This document shows, piece by piece, positions 36,961 through 48,546 of a DNA stretch of 64,000 nt; the first letter of the stretch is position 1; every line of letters starts with the position of its first letter. A program made the translations under genes and the position numbers. The DNA comes from Kryptolebias marmoratus (lineage: Eukaryota; Chordata; Actinopteri; Cyprinodontiformes; Rivulidae). Under the pieces are notes generated by a model. It did no database searches, was not told where the DNA came from, and was given only the letters and a program-made list of their open reading frames with translations. The stretch covers positions 24,682,341-24,746,340 of the forward strand of contig NC_051445.1 in assembly GCF_001649575.2 (NCBI RefSeq), given 5' to 3'.

Positions 36961-38513
36961 TGGCGGCGAGTGATAAATATGGAAACCCTTTGAACACAAA
37001 CAGTGTGATGCACATCAAAATGACAGAAAACGTGACAGCTGGGGTTTGAAATCCACCATGAGCATCAGTGTCCTTACTACCGTACCCAAATCAAACTATA
37101 ACATCTTGAGCCCGCAACAAATTAAGGTAGCAGTGCAGAAGTGGGCTGAGTTTTTGGGAGGAAGAATGTATGTTAAAGTGAACGAGAGGAAGAGCAATTG
37201 GTCATGCTCAGGCAACGGCACCCACAGCCATGCCACGGTGCTTGTGCCAGCGGTGCTGCTTGTGTGTGCTGAGATAAGCCCAATCCATCTTGCCTTGGCA
37301 GTGCAGGCTGGCCACGTAGCACCCGAAGGCAGCTTAGCCCCTCCACAAATCCATAGGAGGGTCTTTCTCTCACCCCCTCTCTTAGTTTTGCTTCCCTCCT
37401 CCTAGTGGTGCTTTCTCACCCCGGTGTTTGTCGAAATCTATGGCTTTTCCTTGGCTTTGCTTTGACACAGTCTGTTGGCTCGTCAGATCAATATTAACCC
37501 GTCCTCCTGTAGTGCTACAAATCAATTTAGCATGCTAGGTCTGGCTAGTCAGATTGGTTCTCAGTCTGCGTTTTCTGTTTGGGTTTTATAAGGTGAATAG
37601 TTTTGTACTTTTGGATGGACAAAGCAAGATGAGCACTTTGGCTTTTCACATAAAAGAAAGTGTTTTATCACAAAAATCCAACCATCTAAGTCTTCTCGCC
37701 GCATACACACACATACACTTGGCAGTCTCTGCAGACGTTGGGGTTTAAGGCACTTTGGGTTCAATTGTACAAGAACCTCCTCAGTTAATCCTGTGAAAGT
37801 GGTGCTGCCCTGGGGTGCAACGGTTTACACTGCCTGTTGATAAGAAAAGTCTGACAACAATGTGTCTCCGGGGCTGTTCTTCTTCCGAAAAAGCACCAAT
37901 AGGATTCCAATCACACTTTTATTGCAAACCCTAATTGGGATATATGATATTTTTGGAGTTTTAATATGTCTGCAAACAACAAAAGAGGTGATTTATTTTG
38001 TTCAGGTGCATTTTGTGCTGCTGCCTGCAGTGTAAACTATGATAGAGATGCATCCCAGTGTGCACGAGGCAGACAGGAGCTTGACACAGTCCTCGGGACC
38101 CATGAGGGCTCGGGACCATTATCAGAAAGGTTAATAGTATGCTTTAGCTATTTCCAGGCGGCAGAGGAGAGGATTTGATGCTAACATGGTTACAGGCAGA
38201 GAATGTCACCTTTGTTTTTCCCAGGTTTTGACTTTTTACTCTGTACTTATTATTCTCTGAGCTCTCCGTGTTCTCATGCAGACGAGCTGCAGTTGGAATT
38301 AATCAGCGCCATCTAGAACTTTCTTTTTTTTTATCCCCAACGTCAGTAAGAGAAATGGTGATTTAGAAACAAACAGAGTGACTTGACGGAAAGTTATTTT
38401 GGCTTCAGATAAGGGGAGCACAACGTATCAGAGATTTCTTGTCATTGCATTATCAGTGTGCACCCTCTCAGTATTGCAAAGGACTTCTTGGACTGCAATG
38501 CATGATGGGATGT
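36961..38513. other. Non-coding sequence
   Basis: No supported gene. Frames at 37046-37405 on both strands overlap and have no domain. No named repeat. Confidence 0.45.
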
Positions 38514-40130
38514 TACAGTGGAATCAGGAAATATACACATCCCATTCACTTTAAGCAGTAATGTTTTGTCACAGCCTAATGTTACAATCCTTTCAACAAA
38601 ATAGTTTCTAATAAATCTACATACTCCATAATGACAAAGTGAAATCACAGTTTTATGATTTTTTTTTTTTTACAATAATTTAAAAAAACCGAAATATCAC
38701 ACTTCCGTATGGTAATGATACTTGTAGAGTGGGCCTGGGGTAACAGATGTATAATAAAGCACAGATAAACATGGACAATGTTTGTTCCCAATGTGGCTTT
38801 TGCAGGATTTGTGTAAAAGAGATTTGCTAGCTAAACTTTGGTTTTGCTGCTTTATCCTTTTTGTCTATCCGCCCCCAACCTCTTCATTTCCAGTTTTCTC
38901 TCCAGAGACATTAAGGAAAACGGGTGAGATTTGAACAATCCACCTTGTTTATGGTAACCTTTCTCACCATCGTACCTACCCAGTCTACGCCGAACCCAAC
39001 CACATACGCTTGCGCTCGAGGCACATTATTGTACGTCCACCCTCATTGGCTAAAGCCTGCATCCTTGGTCTGACCCTGAGCTGAACTAAATTAGCCCAAA
39101 TGAACAGCAAACCGAGGGGGCGGTACAAGACAGCTGTCAATCATTCTGTACCAAGATAGACATTAAATGAACGGGGCTGTAAAAAGTCAGCCCTTTGGAA
39201 AGACTCTGGGGTTTAATCGAGACTGTTTGGAACACTTATGTTGTAAATTTCACAAAATGTGACACAATATTTTTAATTTGTGTTTATTAGGTATTTTAAC
39301 ATTTTTATTATAAACACCAGGGAGGGCTTAGCCCTACTGGCCCACTTATACCAGCTGTCCCTGTCCGTATGTATTCAGACTCTACTTAGTACTGAGTTGA
39401 AGCACCTTTGACAGTAATTACAGCCTGGAGTCTTTGTGAGTTTAATGTAATAAGTGTTGCACACCTGGATTGAGGAATTTTCTGCTGTTCTTCTTTGTAA
39501 ATCCTCTCCAATTCAGTCAGAATAGATGAGGATTGTTGATGGACAGTCATGTTCAGATCGCTCAAGTCAGAGCTCTGGCTGGTCCATTCTGGGACAGTAA
39601 CAGGGTTGTTCCTAAGTCACTACCATGTTGTCTTTTCTATGTGTGTTATGCTTGATTTCCTACAGACTTAATGTTTACAGCCGAGTCCAAACAGATCAAT
39701 CTTGGTTCCATCAGACCAGAGACTCTTGTTCCTCAAACAGCTTTCAAGAGTTTTGCACTGAGAAAAGGCTTCTGACTAACCACTCCACTGTTAAACTCAG
39801 GTCAGTGAAGGCCTGCAGCTCCGGTTGTCATGCCGGAACTTGGTCTTATCTCCACATAGGATCTCTGAAACTCAGTCAGAACGACCATCATGATGTTGGT
39901 CGCCTCTCTTACTGAGGTCCTTCTCCTTTGATTGCTCACTGCGGCTGAGAGACCAGCTCTTGGAAGAGTCCCGGTTCTGCCAAACTTCTTCAATTTGAGA
40001 ATCGTGTTGTAGGTCATGGAGCTCCTGGGAGCCTCCAGTACAACAGAACTGTTTTGTAGTTCTCCCCAGACTAGTGCTTTCAACAATCCTGTCTATGAGC
40101 TCTGTAAGCCTTTTAGTCGTTTCCTTCTTA
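38514..40130 (-). mobile_element. Tc1-like element, split by a hAT-like insertion and truncated
   Basis: It starts with TACAGTGGAATCAGG and the step 'CATAATGACAAAGTGAAA' typical of a fish Tc1 family end. It resumes after the insertion at GTATTCAGACTCTACTTAG and runs on the reverse strand through the transposase region (GTTGAAGCACCTTTGACAG, CTCTGGCTGGTCCATTC, CATCAGACCAGAGACTC, CCAGCTCTTGGAAGAGTCC) to about 40130, where the far end is missing. No full frame survives. The insertion occupies 38712-39363. Confidence 0.88.
38712..39363. mobile_element. hAT-like element nested in the Tc1 copy, 8-bp target duplication
   Basis: TCCGTATG occurs immediately before (38704-38711) and after (39364-39371) this 652-base segment. 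Removing it restores the usual wording of the Tc1 element, with CACTTCCGTATG joined to TATTCAGAC. The right end ...CCAGCTGTCCCTG is hAT-like. The left end pairs only weakly (GTAGAGTGGGCC against the mirrored GTATAAGTGGGCC). No transposase frame. Confidence 0.82.
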
Positions 40131-41637
40131 TAAAGTTACAAAATTGTATAAAAAAAAAAAAATATTGACCATTATTGTAGTTATATGTTATCCTAATATT
40201 GTGTAGCTCTGTTATATTACAAAGCCTGTTTAAAAAGCGCATGTACTGAAAGTCTGTTTTATGATTTAATAAAAGTAACCCCAGAGAAGTTTAAAGCATA
40301 CTGTGGCTTCTGGCTCCATTTATCTTCCACTAACTAAGTAGCATCTGAGGAAACTGCGTGAATGAAGATGAACGTCCACTTAATTTAATTTTTATGCGTG
40401 TCTTTAAAATACAAGGTTTTATATTGCAACACTGTAAGCAGAAGGAATATCAGCTGCGTTTACAATTTAATTTGCTCTTCAGAAAATCCATTGCCAGTGA
40501 CGTCGAGAGGCTTAAGTAGAGGTCAAGAATTGTGTCTGCTGTGAAAGTCGTAAGCATTTAGGGCACCAGCACCTGAAACAGGATAAGAGAATCACTTATC
40601 CTTGGGCTGTATTAGTGTTTGCAGATCAGGAAGATATTAGTTCAGGCCCCAGTGTCCTCTTTTTATTTGTCTGACATTTGTTGTTTGTGAGTTTCCTCAG
40701 GGACAAAACATGCAGGCCCAAATTAATTCTGGCCTCCTAAGCAGATCTTGTATCCTTCATGTTTTCTAAAGATAAACTTTGGCGCGCTTTACCCTTACCT
40801 ATGTCAAGGATACCAAGTATAGATTTTTCTCCACGGCGTGCCATGCTGCCATGTGTATGAGTCAACGGCAGAGCAGATATAAATCACTGCCCTGACTCAC
40901 AGCTTGGCCTGAAGCAAAAAAAAAAAAAAGCTACAGAGATTTGAAGCAACCAAGGGCACTGTTTGTTTTTTCTTTCTCCTTCCTTCCTCCCGTTAGACAC
41001 CTATAAAAACATTAATGTTTTCTTCTGTAGCTGAGGAAGCCGGTGGAAGGGAAGAAGCCGAATTTACTGCGGGGCGCTGTAAAAGATCTGGGGCTTGGAT
41101 TTATCGGCCTGCTGGTGTAATTACGTTGACCGGGAGTCTCTTGGTGGCCCTCTTCTTGTTGGGCTCAATTTATAAATGCCACAGAGCCAGTAATCCCGCC
41201 GTTTCCCCACTTAGTTTGGAAAGGACTGTAGCCATCCTCTGGCTAGGATTGATTACATATTGCTCAAATGAAGAGTAAGCAGTTTTCTGCTGTCGATGGC
41301 TCCGACCGGCCCCCGCTATTGATTTATTCTCCAGCGGAGGGAAAATAAGATCTGCCACTTCACATAAGTGTTGATATTTGTTTCTCTTTACCTCATGAAT
41401 TTATGGACTTCTGTTCATAAAAAACAGCTCCATTTTCCCTGTGTTTAAATCCCACACTAAAAGCAGAAGAAACCCTGTTGAGGTGATAACAGCCAGTGTA
41501 AAAGTCAAGGCCGCGAGGAAGGATATAAATCATGGAGGAGTTATGGAGGACATTCACGTAGCATTTATTTGAATTTGCAGTCATTATCAAGGCAAAGTGA
41601 CCTTGATAGACGCGTCTGGTTGCCTGAAAATATCAAT
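40131..41637. other. Non-coding sequence, strong candidate for conserved regulatory blocks
   Basis: 40480-41630 is free of named repeats and has evenly mixed composition with AT-rich binding-site-like words (CAGGCCCAAATTAATTC, GCTCAATTTATAAATGCC, GATTGATTACATATTG, TATTGATTTATTC). Open frames here are short. The regulatory reading is inference from composition only. Confidence 0.45.
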
Positions 41638-42278
41638 AATTAAAGACCTAGCGTTCCCCTAAAGGACTGCACGATTCTCGCCTACTTTCATGGCAGAGCT
41701 TTAAACGAAGAAAGGAACAGAGTTACAGTCATTTAGGTCAAACCTTTCGAATGACGTTATGTATGCTCTTAGAATATACTTTGGCCACTTTGACCATCTG
41801 CTACTATCAAACCAAATTTAGCCCAGTATCTGTAAAACTGATTGAGTTAGCTTGATTAGCGGTGGCTGTCATCTTCAAAAAGTTAATAAGTTGTAGATGT
41901 ATGTGCAATTACAACTTTATGACAGTTTCACAAAATGCTGTCTAGTGGTTCATGAGATAGTTTGCTAACAAACAGACATTGTTGAGTCTTAACAGTTGGT
42001 GTGCTCAGAATATGTGTTGGGAATTGTTCTCAGCTACTACCACACCAAATCTTAGCTTAATATTTCTAAAAGTGACTGGTTCATAACCATTTTTACGTTC
42101 TCCAAGTCAATTTGTGGTGCAGGCAATCTTGAATTAGGTTCATTTCAAAAGGTAATCATTTGTAGATGTTCATCCAAGTTTTAATAAAGTTCGTCAAGTG
42201 GTTCATAAGATATTTCGCTAACAGTACAAACAAATGACGAAAATCTTACTGCCATTTCACCTTTGGCGGAGGCATAAA
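41638..42278 (-). repeat. Family A repeat, two monomers, both ends present
   Basis: It begins TTAAAGACCTAGCGTTCC with a degraded palindrome, then TCTCGCCTACTTTCATGGC. Two monomers follow ('TGCTACTATCAAACCAAATT', 'GTTCATGAGATAGTTTGCTA', 'GTTCATAAGATATTTCGCTA'). It ends ACTGCCATTTCACCTTTGG. Confidence 0.87.
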
Positions 42279-43313
42279 ATAATAATGGACCAAACAGCCA
42301 GCTGTGACATTTTATGGTTCACAAAAAGTAAATTAAAGTTTATTTCACAGCAGATCAAACATTAAAAAACCCCATCATGTTCATAACTCAGCATTTGAAA
42401 AAAAAAAAAAAAATCTGTACTGAAAACGCTCTCCTGAAAGAAACTATTTCACATTCATTTATCAGTTTTTCAGAAGACTGTCTCTCTGATGTGGGATCTG
42501 CTGCCACTTCTTTACATCTTTTTGCTTCTCTTCTAATCTCTGTGCTCCTATACACTACCCTGTTTTAGACAAATTCTTAATAAAGCTGCTTTTAGTTCCT
42601 TTTTTTTTGTCGGGGGTAAAAAAGAAAGGAATTTTGACTGAAAAGCAGCCTATTAGGACCACGATTTTAACTCTCTTAATCAAAGTTCTGTTGGGACAAA
42701 ATCTTGTATCGTAATGAAATCTGGACCCAGACTCTGTGTTAAATTTCAATACATCTTTTCCTTTGACTTGCACACGTTTTCTTGCATTTTACAGTCATTT
42801 ATTTTAAGCCGTGCAGCTTTTCTAGACTTAGCAGCAATTCCCTGTCTGGCCCTCTGCTTCTCTCTGTACAGGCTGACTTATCTCTGTGGGGACATATAAT
42901 TTCTGATTCCTTCCTTTTTAGTAAAATAAAATTGGCAATTAAAGATAAATAGTCTTGTCAAAATGCCATGTTTTGCTCTTACAAAAACAGTGAAATGTGT
43001 TGTTTCTCACTTTTCTTTTCCCCCCTCATTTCACAAGTGACTAACTATAAAGCCTCTGCAGTTCGATATTATATTTATATTAGTTAAAATATCACTGTAT
43101 CAACAATTGTGCTAAAATAAAATTTAAAGATGCCACAAACCTTTCTTTCTTTGATTTCCTCCACTTTGTTGAGCCTGCATGCTGAAGTCTGGTTCGACTT
43201 ATCATAAGCTTTCAGTTTTGATGGTTAAAGTGGAAACCCTCAGGGTTTGTTAGGTTTAAACTGAGGCTGAAATCCACAGATTGGTCTAACAGAGTCCCCT
43301 CAAAGACCGGAAT
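42279..43313. other. Non-coding sequence
   Basis: No gene seen. Contains an A-run at 42398-42413 and pyrimidine-rich stretches around 42450-42570. Confidence 0.5.
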
Positions 43314-43888
43314 CAGACCCTCCAGGATCTCGCGAAGTTGCGATCGCAAGTATTAACGCAAAATCAAGCAAACCCTGCGAAATCGCAACATTTTGCAACT
43401 TTCCCGGTCTAGTGTCTTCTTTGTGGGTTTTTGTAGTGTGGAATACAAAATAACCCCAAATAACTCACGAAGAAGACACATGACGTCACATCCTGTTAAC
43501 ATCAGAATGCCGGGAGCGTGCAGGAGCAGTGACCGAAGCCAAAATGTGCGCTAATGCTTCACATTTGCCCACAAAGATTTCAGCAAAGGACCACGCAAAA
43601 CACCTCTGCAGACGAGGGACAATCCAAAAATGGTCATGAATGTCTGTTTAGAAGCTATCAAAGTTCTCAAATAAAGCACCTTTTAATAATGTCAATGTTT
43701 GTTGGTAACTATCTTACAAAACTAGTAAGTATTTTTGGTTTATATATTAAAAGTTATGGTTTTTTATTGATTTTAGTAAAAAAAAAAAAAAAATCGAAAC
43801 TTTTCTTTGCAACTTTTAGGAAAATGCCCCACGAAATCAGGCATCTGCAACAATCACAAATAATGCCCGCGAAATCCTGGAGGGACTG
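43314..43888. mobile_element. hAT-like element with CAGWCCCTCCAGGAT ends
   Basis: The left end CAGACCCTCCAGGATCTCGC is mirrored at the right by CGAAATCCTGGAGGGACTG, with 19 of 21 terminal bases pairing. The neighbouring words TTGCGATCGCAA and AATCGCAACATTTTGC are sub-terminal repeats. Flanks share GGAAT, but no clean 8-bp duplication is seen. A short frame inside (43554-43889) passes through an A-run and has no domain. Confidence 0.8.
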
Positions 43889-44491
43889 AGGAATGCCTAC
43901 ACAGATGTGTAACAGTTAGAACATGCAATTCTCCCAGCAGACAGCTACCTGTTTCTGCTCTTAAGGGAAGATACTGGAACGCTTTTCTGCATAAAATAAA
44001 CTAAAGATTAATCTTAAAGTGTCTCAGTTTACATTGCTCAGGTGAATCACAATTAGCTGAAGCTTGTTAGTTTAAAAAGAAAACACCTTGTTAAGTTCAG
44101 AGTTCACGGAAGATATAACATTCACAAACATGCCTATTTGAATGCGTTAGTGCACAACACTACTAACATTTAGTACAAATCTTTCCCTCCATAAGACAGC
44201 TTAGGTTTCCTTTTGTGTGGTGGAGTCCATCTAATCTACACAGGGTTTAATTAATTTTTTTTTAACTCATAAATTGAAAAAAATCAAAGCAGGTTATATC
44301 CTTTTTTTTAATTTGATGGAACTGGTACCATCTTGTTTACTCTTGTTCTCCTGCAGCTGAGCTGTATAAAGTGGCTGCTGGTGCTTGACAAAGGAAAAAA
44401 AGGAAGTGGTGAATAACATTGAGACTTTTATTGTGAAACTGTCTCTGGAATCTCTATTATTTTTTATCAGGATCAGGGCTGAACCCAACCA
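43889..44491. other. Non-coding sequence
   Basis: No gene or named repeat. T- and A-runs are present. Confidence 0.5.
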
Positions 44492-44637
44492 CTCATCAAA
44501 CTTGATGTGTTAGTAGCTGAGAGCCATTCATAACACAGACCCTGAGCTCTACACACTGTGCAGCGTCTGTTAGCAAAATACCTGGTCCAAAGGCGGCGGG
44601 TGATATGCATTACTTCAGGCAATGCTGGGCCTTTACT
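44492..44637 (+). repeat. Family A repeat, palindrome-end fragment
   Basis: TTGATGTGTTAGTAGCTGAG, then GTCTGTTAGCAAAATACC, then directly AAGGCGGCGGGTGATATGC and ATTACTTCAGGCAATGC. Much of the monomer between GCAAAATA and the end motif is deleted. Confidence 0.85.
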
Positions 44638-45227
44638 TTGTAAATGCATTAACTTAAGAAAAAAAAACGTGCAGCTAAAAGGTCTGAGGATTGCTCAGTT
44701 TTGGGGTTTTTTGTTTCATATTGTCACTTGGGTCATTGTTCAGCAGTTGAAGAAAAACTGGTGCTGAAGGCTGCATGTTTTTGGTGCTTTTTGTTTAAAC
44801 CTTTTATATACTATTTGTTGTGTCTGTTGTCCTTCCCGATTTTAAGCCAATCAGTGGAGATAATGACAAAAGACTGAGACACTGGATCCAGGCTGGGATG
44901 GTTCTGGATGTGATTAGAACTCCTCCACATCCACCTTGAGTCCTGCTCTCCTCTCTCCTCCTCCAGCGCCTCGAGTTAGAACGTCGACGGCTTCAGATTG
45001 TCCGTGCTTCCAGGGCCACGTTTGGCTTCGCAGCAGTTTATCCGAGAGGAAGAATGGCTGCGGGATGAGATTTGGCTGGCCAGCGCAGTGCACTGTTCTC
45101 TCCATTCGGGTCATTGCTCTGCACAATCACTGGATGGCAGGACTCTGGAAAAGTGTCAGAACGTAGCATAGCAGTGGAGGCTATGTGCTGGAGGCCTGAG
45201 TGCTTCCTTCTTTTTTTTGTTCCTCAC
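44638..45227. other. Non-coding sequence with a weak exon candidate
   Basis: 44967-45068 follows a strong pyrimidine tract and CAG and is open for 33 codons before a stop. It is described under findings. No other signal. Confidence 0.4.
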
Positions 45228-45247
45228 TATCCACACACCCACACACA

Positions 45248-45280
<33 letters not shown>
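45228..45280. repeat. (CA)n microsatellite
   Basis: CA repeats with few interruptions. It lies directly before the CCTAA-rich repeat, an association also seen at its other end near 45558-45573. Confidence 0.95.
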
Positions 45281-45282
<2 letters not shown>

Positions 45283-45297
45283 TATGTCTCTCTATCT

Positions 45298-45573
45298 TTG
45301 CAGGGACTTTTCATTGACTTCCATTCATTTCTACACCCTAACTGCAGCCTAACCCTAACCCTAACCATTACCAGTACATACCTAACCCTAAACCAAACCT
45401 AAACTCAATTCACACCTTGGTCCTAAACCTAACCCCTAACCCAAAAACATCATTTCTCCTCATGGGGACCAGGCTTTGGTCCCCACAAGGAGCAGTTGGT
45501 CCTCACAAGGTAGTATGTGTTAGGAAAATTGTCCCCACAATGTATCAAATACATGGCCACACACACACACACA
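45298..45573 (+). repeat. CCTAA-rich dispersed repeat, copy 2
   Basis: CTTTGCAGGGACTTTTCATT, then CATTCATTTCTACACCC, then telomere-like CCTAACCCTAACCCTAACC, then ACCTAACCCTAAACC, GGGGACCAGGCTTTGGTCC and GTCCCCACAA, ending in a CA repeat. It matches 25560-25760 in order and orientation and is longer and better preserved. Confidence 0.88.
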
Positions 45574-46136
45574 GACACCAACACTGGAACTCCAGCTGGA
45601 CTCAAAAAGGACATTTACTTTAAAGACATCTCTTGTCTTTTAAAGCTTCCAGTTGTGTCCAGTGGGTCATTTAGGGATAAGTGCATTACCTTTTTTGTTT
45701 TTGCAAACGCCTCATCCAAAAGCCTCTTTGTGATTTTTAGGATGAAACACTTGAGTAGGAAGCCCAGACGTGATTGAATCAAAAGGACAAGACATTAATC
45801 ACAGTGTGCGGCGCACGCTGGGCCACGGCGTCCTGCCCTCGCTGCCGTCTCCGTGTGATTCCTCCGTCAGTCTGCTCAGACATTTCAAAGTACAGGCTGT
45901 GGGCATTTATCTGCCATGTTCGTTTGACTGAAGCATGACGTGATGTCATCTCTTCCCAGCACACTCGGGGCTTTGTTGGCTGTCCCGATCACTCCCCCCC
46001 ACCCCGAATACAAGGCGCACTGTCAAAAGCTGAGCTCTGTCACTTCTGGTGGATGTGGTTTTGCAAAAGTTTTTTTTCCGAAACATTTTTCAACAAGAAA
46101 ACTCTGGCAACATTTTAGAGGCGAGAAGACCAAACG
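45574..46136. other. Non-coding sequence
   Basis: 45790-45960 is locally CpG-containing. No gene is called. Confidence 0.45.
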
Positions 46137-46405
46137 GGGTTGACTCCAACAGTTTCAGTTTTTGTCAGTGTTTAGCAAAGATCTTGTGAAATGTCTGCAA
46201 CTTGGAGTATGTGTTGTGGATGACTCTCAGCCACAACCACATCAAACTTTAGCTCGGTAAATGTGGCTGTGTTAGTCATTGTTGTGTTTCCCACAGGTCA
46301 GATGTCTGTGGCAGCCATCCTGAATCAGTTGATAGTACATACAGTGACCAGTTTCTGAAAGTTTCATTAAAATCCATCCAGTGGTTCAGGAGATATTTTG
46401 CTGCT
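46137..46405 (-). repeat. Family A repeat, one monomer
   Basis: GGTTGACTCCAACAGTTTC, then TGGATGACTCTCAGCCAC, then TTTAGCTCGGTAAATG, then CATTAAAATCCATCCAGTGG and CAGGAGATATTTTGCTG. It has neither end motif. Confidence 0.85.
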
Positions 46406-48446
46406 ATTTAGCTTTTTACTGAGAACATCCACCTTCAAGTAAAATAACTTGTTTAGATAAAGCGGCAACATATTCGCCTTGAGTATATTTCGTTAATTGA
46501 ACTGCTCCTCCTTTGGCTTGACTCGTTTTGCTGCTTCTCCAAAAATGTTGCATTTAACCATACTAACATCTCACACCTCCAATGTTGCAATCTGTCCCCG
46601 ACTCATAATTTAACCACCAACTCCTCCATCTACTGCGTCTCCTTTAGGAGGGGGCGGAGATTCATTATCCAATTGAGGGAACTCGTGGGAAGGAGTAATG
46701 TCAGGAGATGGATGAAGAGTGTCCGAGGTGAGGACAGTTTTACAGCGGCTGGATTGAGTGCCCCTTTTTTGCGTGTCTTTGTCGAATTTAAGAGGCCCGT
46801 TTGGCCCTTAATTTCCTCCAAATACGTCGGTGTTTCTGGCTGCAGCTCTGGGTTTAATGCCGGCCTCGGATGCAGAGGTTTCTGCAGCAGCACCTTTAAG
46901 GTTTTGATGTGGTTAAGTGATTCATGAAAGGTTTTTGAGGCTAATGATGAAAAATACGGCCGTGTCTGAGTTTCAAAGGAAGCAATTAACTCCTCCGGAA
47001 GAGTTCAGCGGCGATAACACGGCGGACGCTGACATAACAAAGTGTTTGTTTTGTTTGTTTGCCTGATGGTGTCTCAGTGTTGTGGCTCCTCTTTCTGTCT
47101 CCCTGTCAGCTTTATTGTGGACTTAACCTTCAGCATGAGACTGGGTTTTATTGTTTTAATAAATTATCCTGTATGAAGAGAGCAGCGGTGCATGGCTGAT
47201 CTGGGTCTCTTCTCCTGCCCTTCTTCCCTCACCCCCCCTTTCTCATTTCCCACCATCCTTCATTACTCCCCTGCCCTCCCCTTTCCTTTCCTTTTTTTCT
47301 GCACTTATAGTGTCTGTTCAGCTTATGTTAGCTTGTGTACTTTAAAAAAACAGCTGCGACTCTTATGCCAGTATTCCTCTGTGGGTTAAAATAAGTACAG
47401 TTTATGGGTCAAAGTTCAAAATAAAGATCATAGCTCACCAACATTCTGCCAGGCTTCCATCACAGACCTATAATTCAAAGCATGAGCTGTGAAGAAATAA
47501 CAATAGCTTGTGATTTGACATTAACAAGGCCCTGGTTGGAGCTAGGTTTCCCACCAACCACAGCGCCCGGCTCAGGGCTCGTAAGTTTATTCCACCCGAG
47601 CCAAGACGCGGGGAAGGTTGGCGAGAGATGAGTCCTTGTGCCTACAACGGGTACCACAACGACAGAGTCCAACAAACACCGGTGAACAAAGCAACGAGGA
47701 TGCCACCAGTGTTCATCCAGGACACAGTGAGGATTGGTGGTTGTCCATGTTACTTGTCTATCACTCTCCTTGGGGGGTTTCCTTCCATCACTTGGGTAAG
47801 GTGCCTCTCTACCCCCTGTCTGATGACAGATTGCCTTTTTGATGTGGGTCACCTCACTGCCTGAATCATACTTTAGTCCAGATCCCATCCTCAGAACTCA
47901 GTCTCTAGTGTGGTGCGATGGTCTTACTATAGCCTTTTCCCAAGAACAATATGATCAACTATGAATACTAACCAGTAGCGGCTCCAGGCTTCAAAAGTAA
48001 CTAGTCAGCCATACATGTAGCATCTTTAAAACAATTTAATTACAAAATGAAAGTTGTAATCTGTGACACTTACCAAAGGAAATATTGAGGTTGTGTCTCA
48101 TGTGCTTCGCAACACTCTGGTCTAAAAAGCAATTCAATAGAGCAAAATAGGAGCATTTTTAATTTTAACTGCATGAATTAAAACATACACAGCTGTGCGT
48201 TCAGGACAGCATTCATATGTGGCACAGAAAGACACCAATTCTTTTCAACAGAGATACACAATGATTTGCAAAAGTATTATTCTCCATGGGGCAGACTTAT
48301 ATCCGCCATAATGAGACACTGTTAGAGCTGCCTGCAGTTCTGATCGCTGCCCATAGGGAGGTATGATAAACCTAATGATGGCTGCGGACATAAGTGGACG
48401 TAAGTGCTAATAAGCGAGCAAACTCGCACAAACTATTTGGCAATTG
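46406..48446. other. Non-coding sequence
   Basis: No supported gene. 47490-47900 has higher complexity and long overlapping frames on both strands. Its wording (ACAACGGGTACCACAACGAC, CGGTGAACAAAGCAACGAGG) could belong to a mobile element, but I cannot name it. 46960-47040 is CpG-containing. Confidence 0.4.
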
Positions 48447-48546
48447 TTTTTACACCGGATGCCCTTCCTGCTGCAACCAGGGCTCGAACCTGCAGCCTCT
48501 GGATTTGAAGACCGGGGCACTGAGCACCAAGCTACCACAGCATCTA
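48447..48546 (-). repeat. tRNA-derived SINE
   Basis: On the minus strand a tRNA-like head carries an A-box-like GTAGCTTGGTGCTCAGTG and a good B box, AGGTTCGAGCCC (48480-48491 on the + strand coordinates). They are spaced as in a Pol III promoter. It is followed by CAGCAGGAAGGGCATCCGG, a conserved segment of fish SINEs and LINE tails. A normal tRNA acceptor stem is lacking, so it is not a tRNA gene. Confidence 0.75.

Noticed and set aside
43554..43889. 111-codon + frame inside the hAT-like element
   Set aside because: It runs through a poly-A tract, giving poly-Lys, and has no transposase motif.
45340..45445. Interstitial telomere or chromosome-fusion scar
   Set aside because: The same CCTAA words occur in the same larger repeat at 25560-25760, so a dispersed repeat explains them.
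47475..47888. 137-codon minus-strand frame and overlapping + frames
   Set aside because: Frames are open on both strands without domains. Probably an unnamed repeat or chance in GC-richer sequence.
48447..48546. tRNA gene on the minus strand
   Set aside because: A and B boxes are present, but no acceptor stem or cloverleaf forms, and the SINE-like segment GGAAGGGCATCCGG follows.
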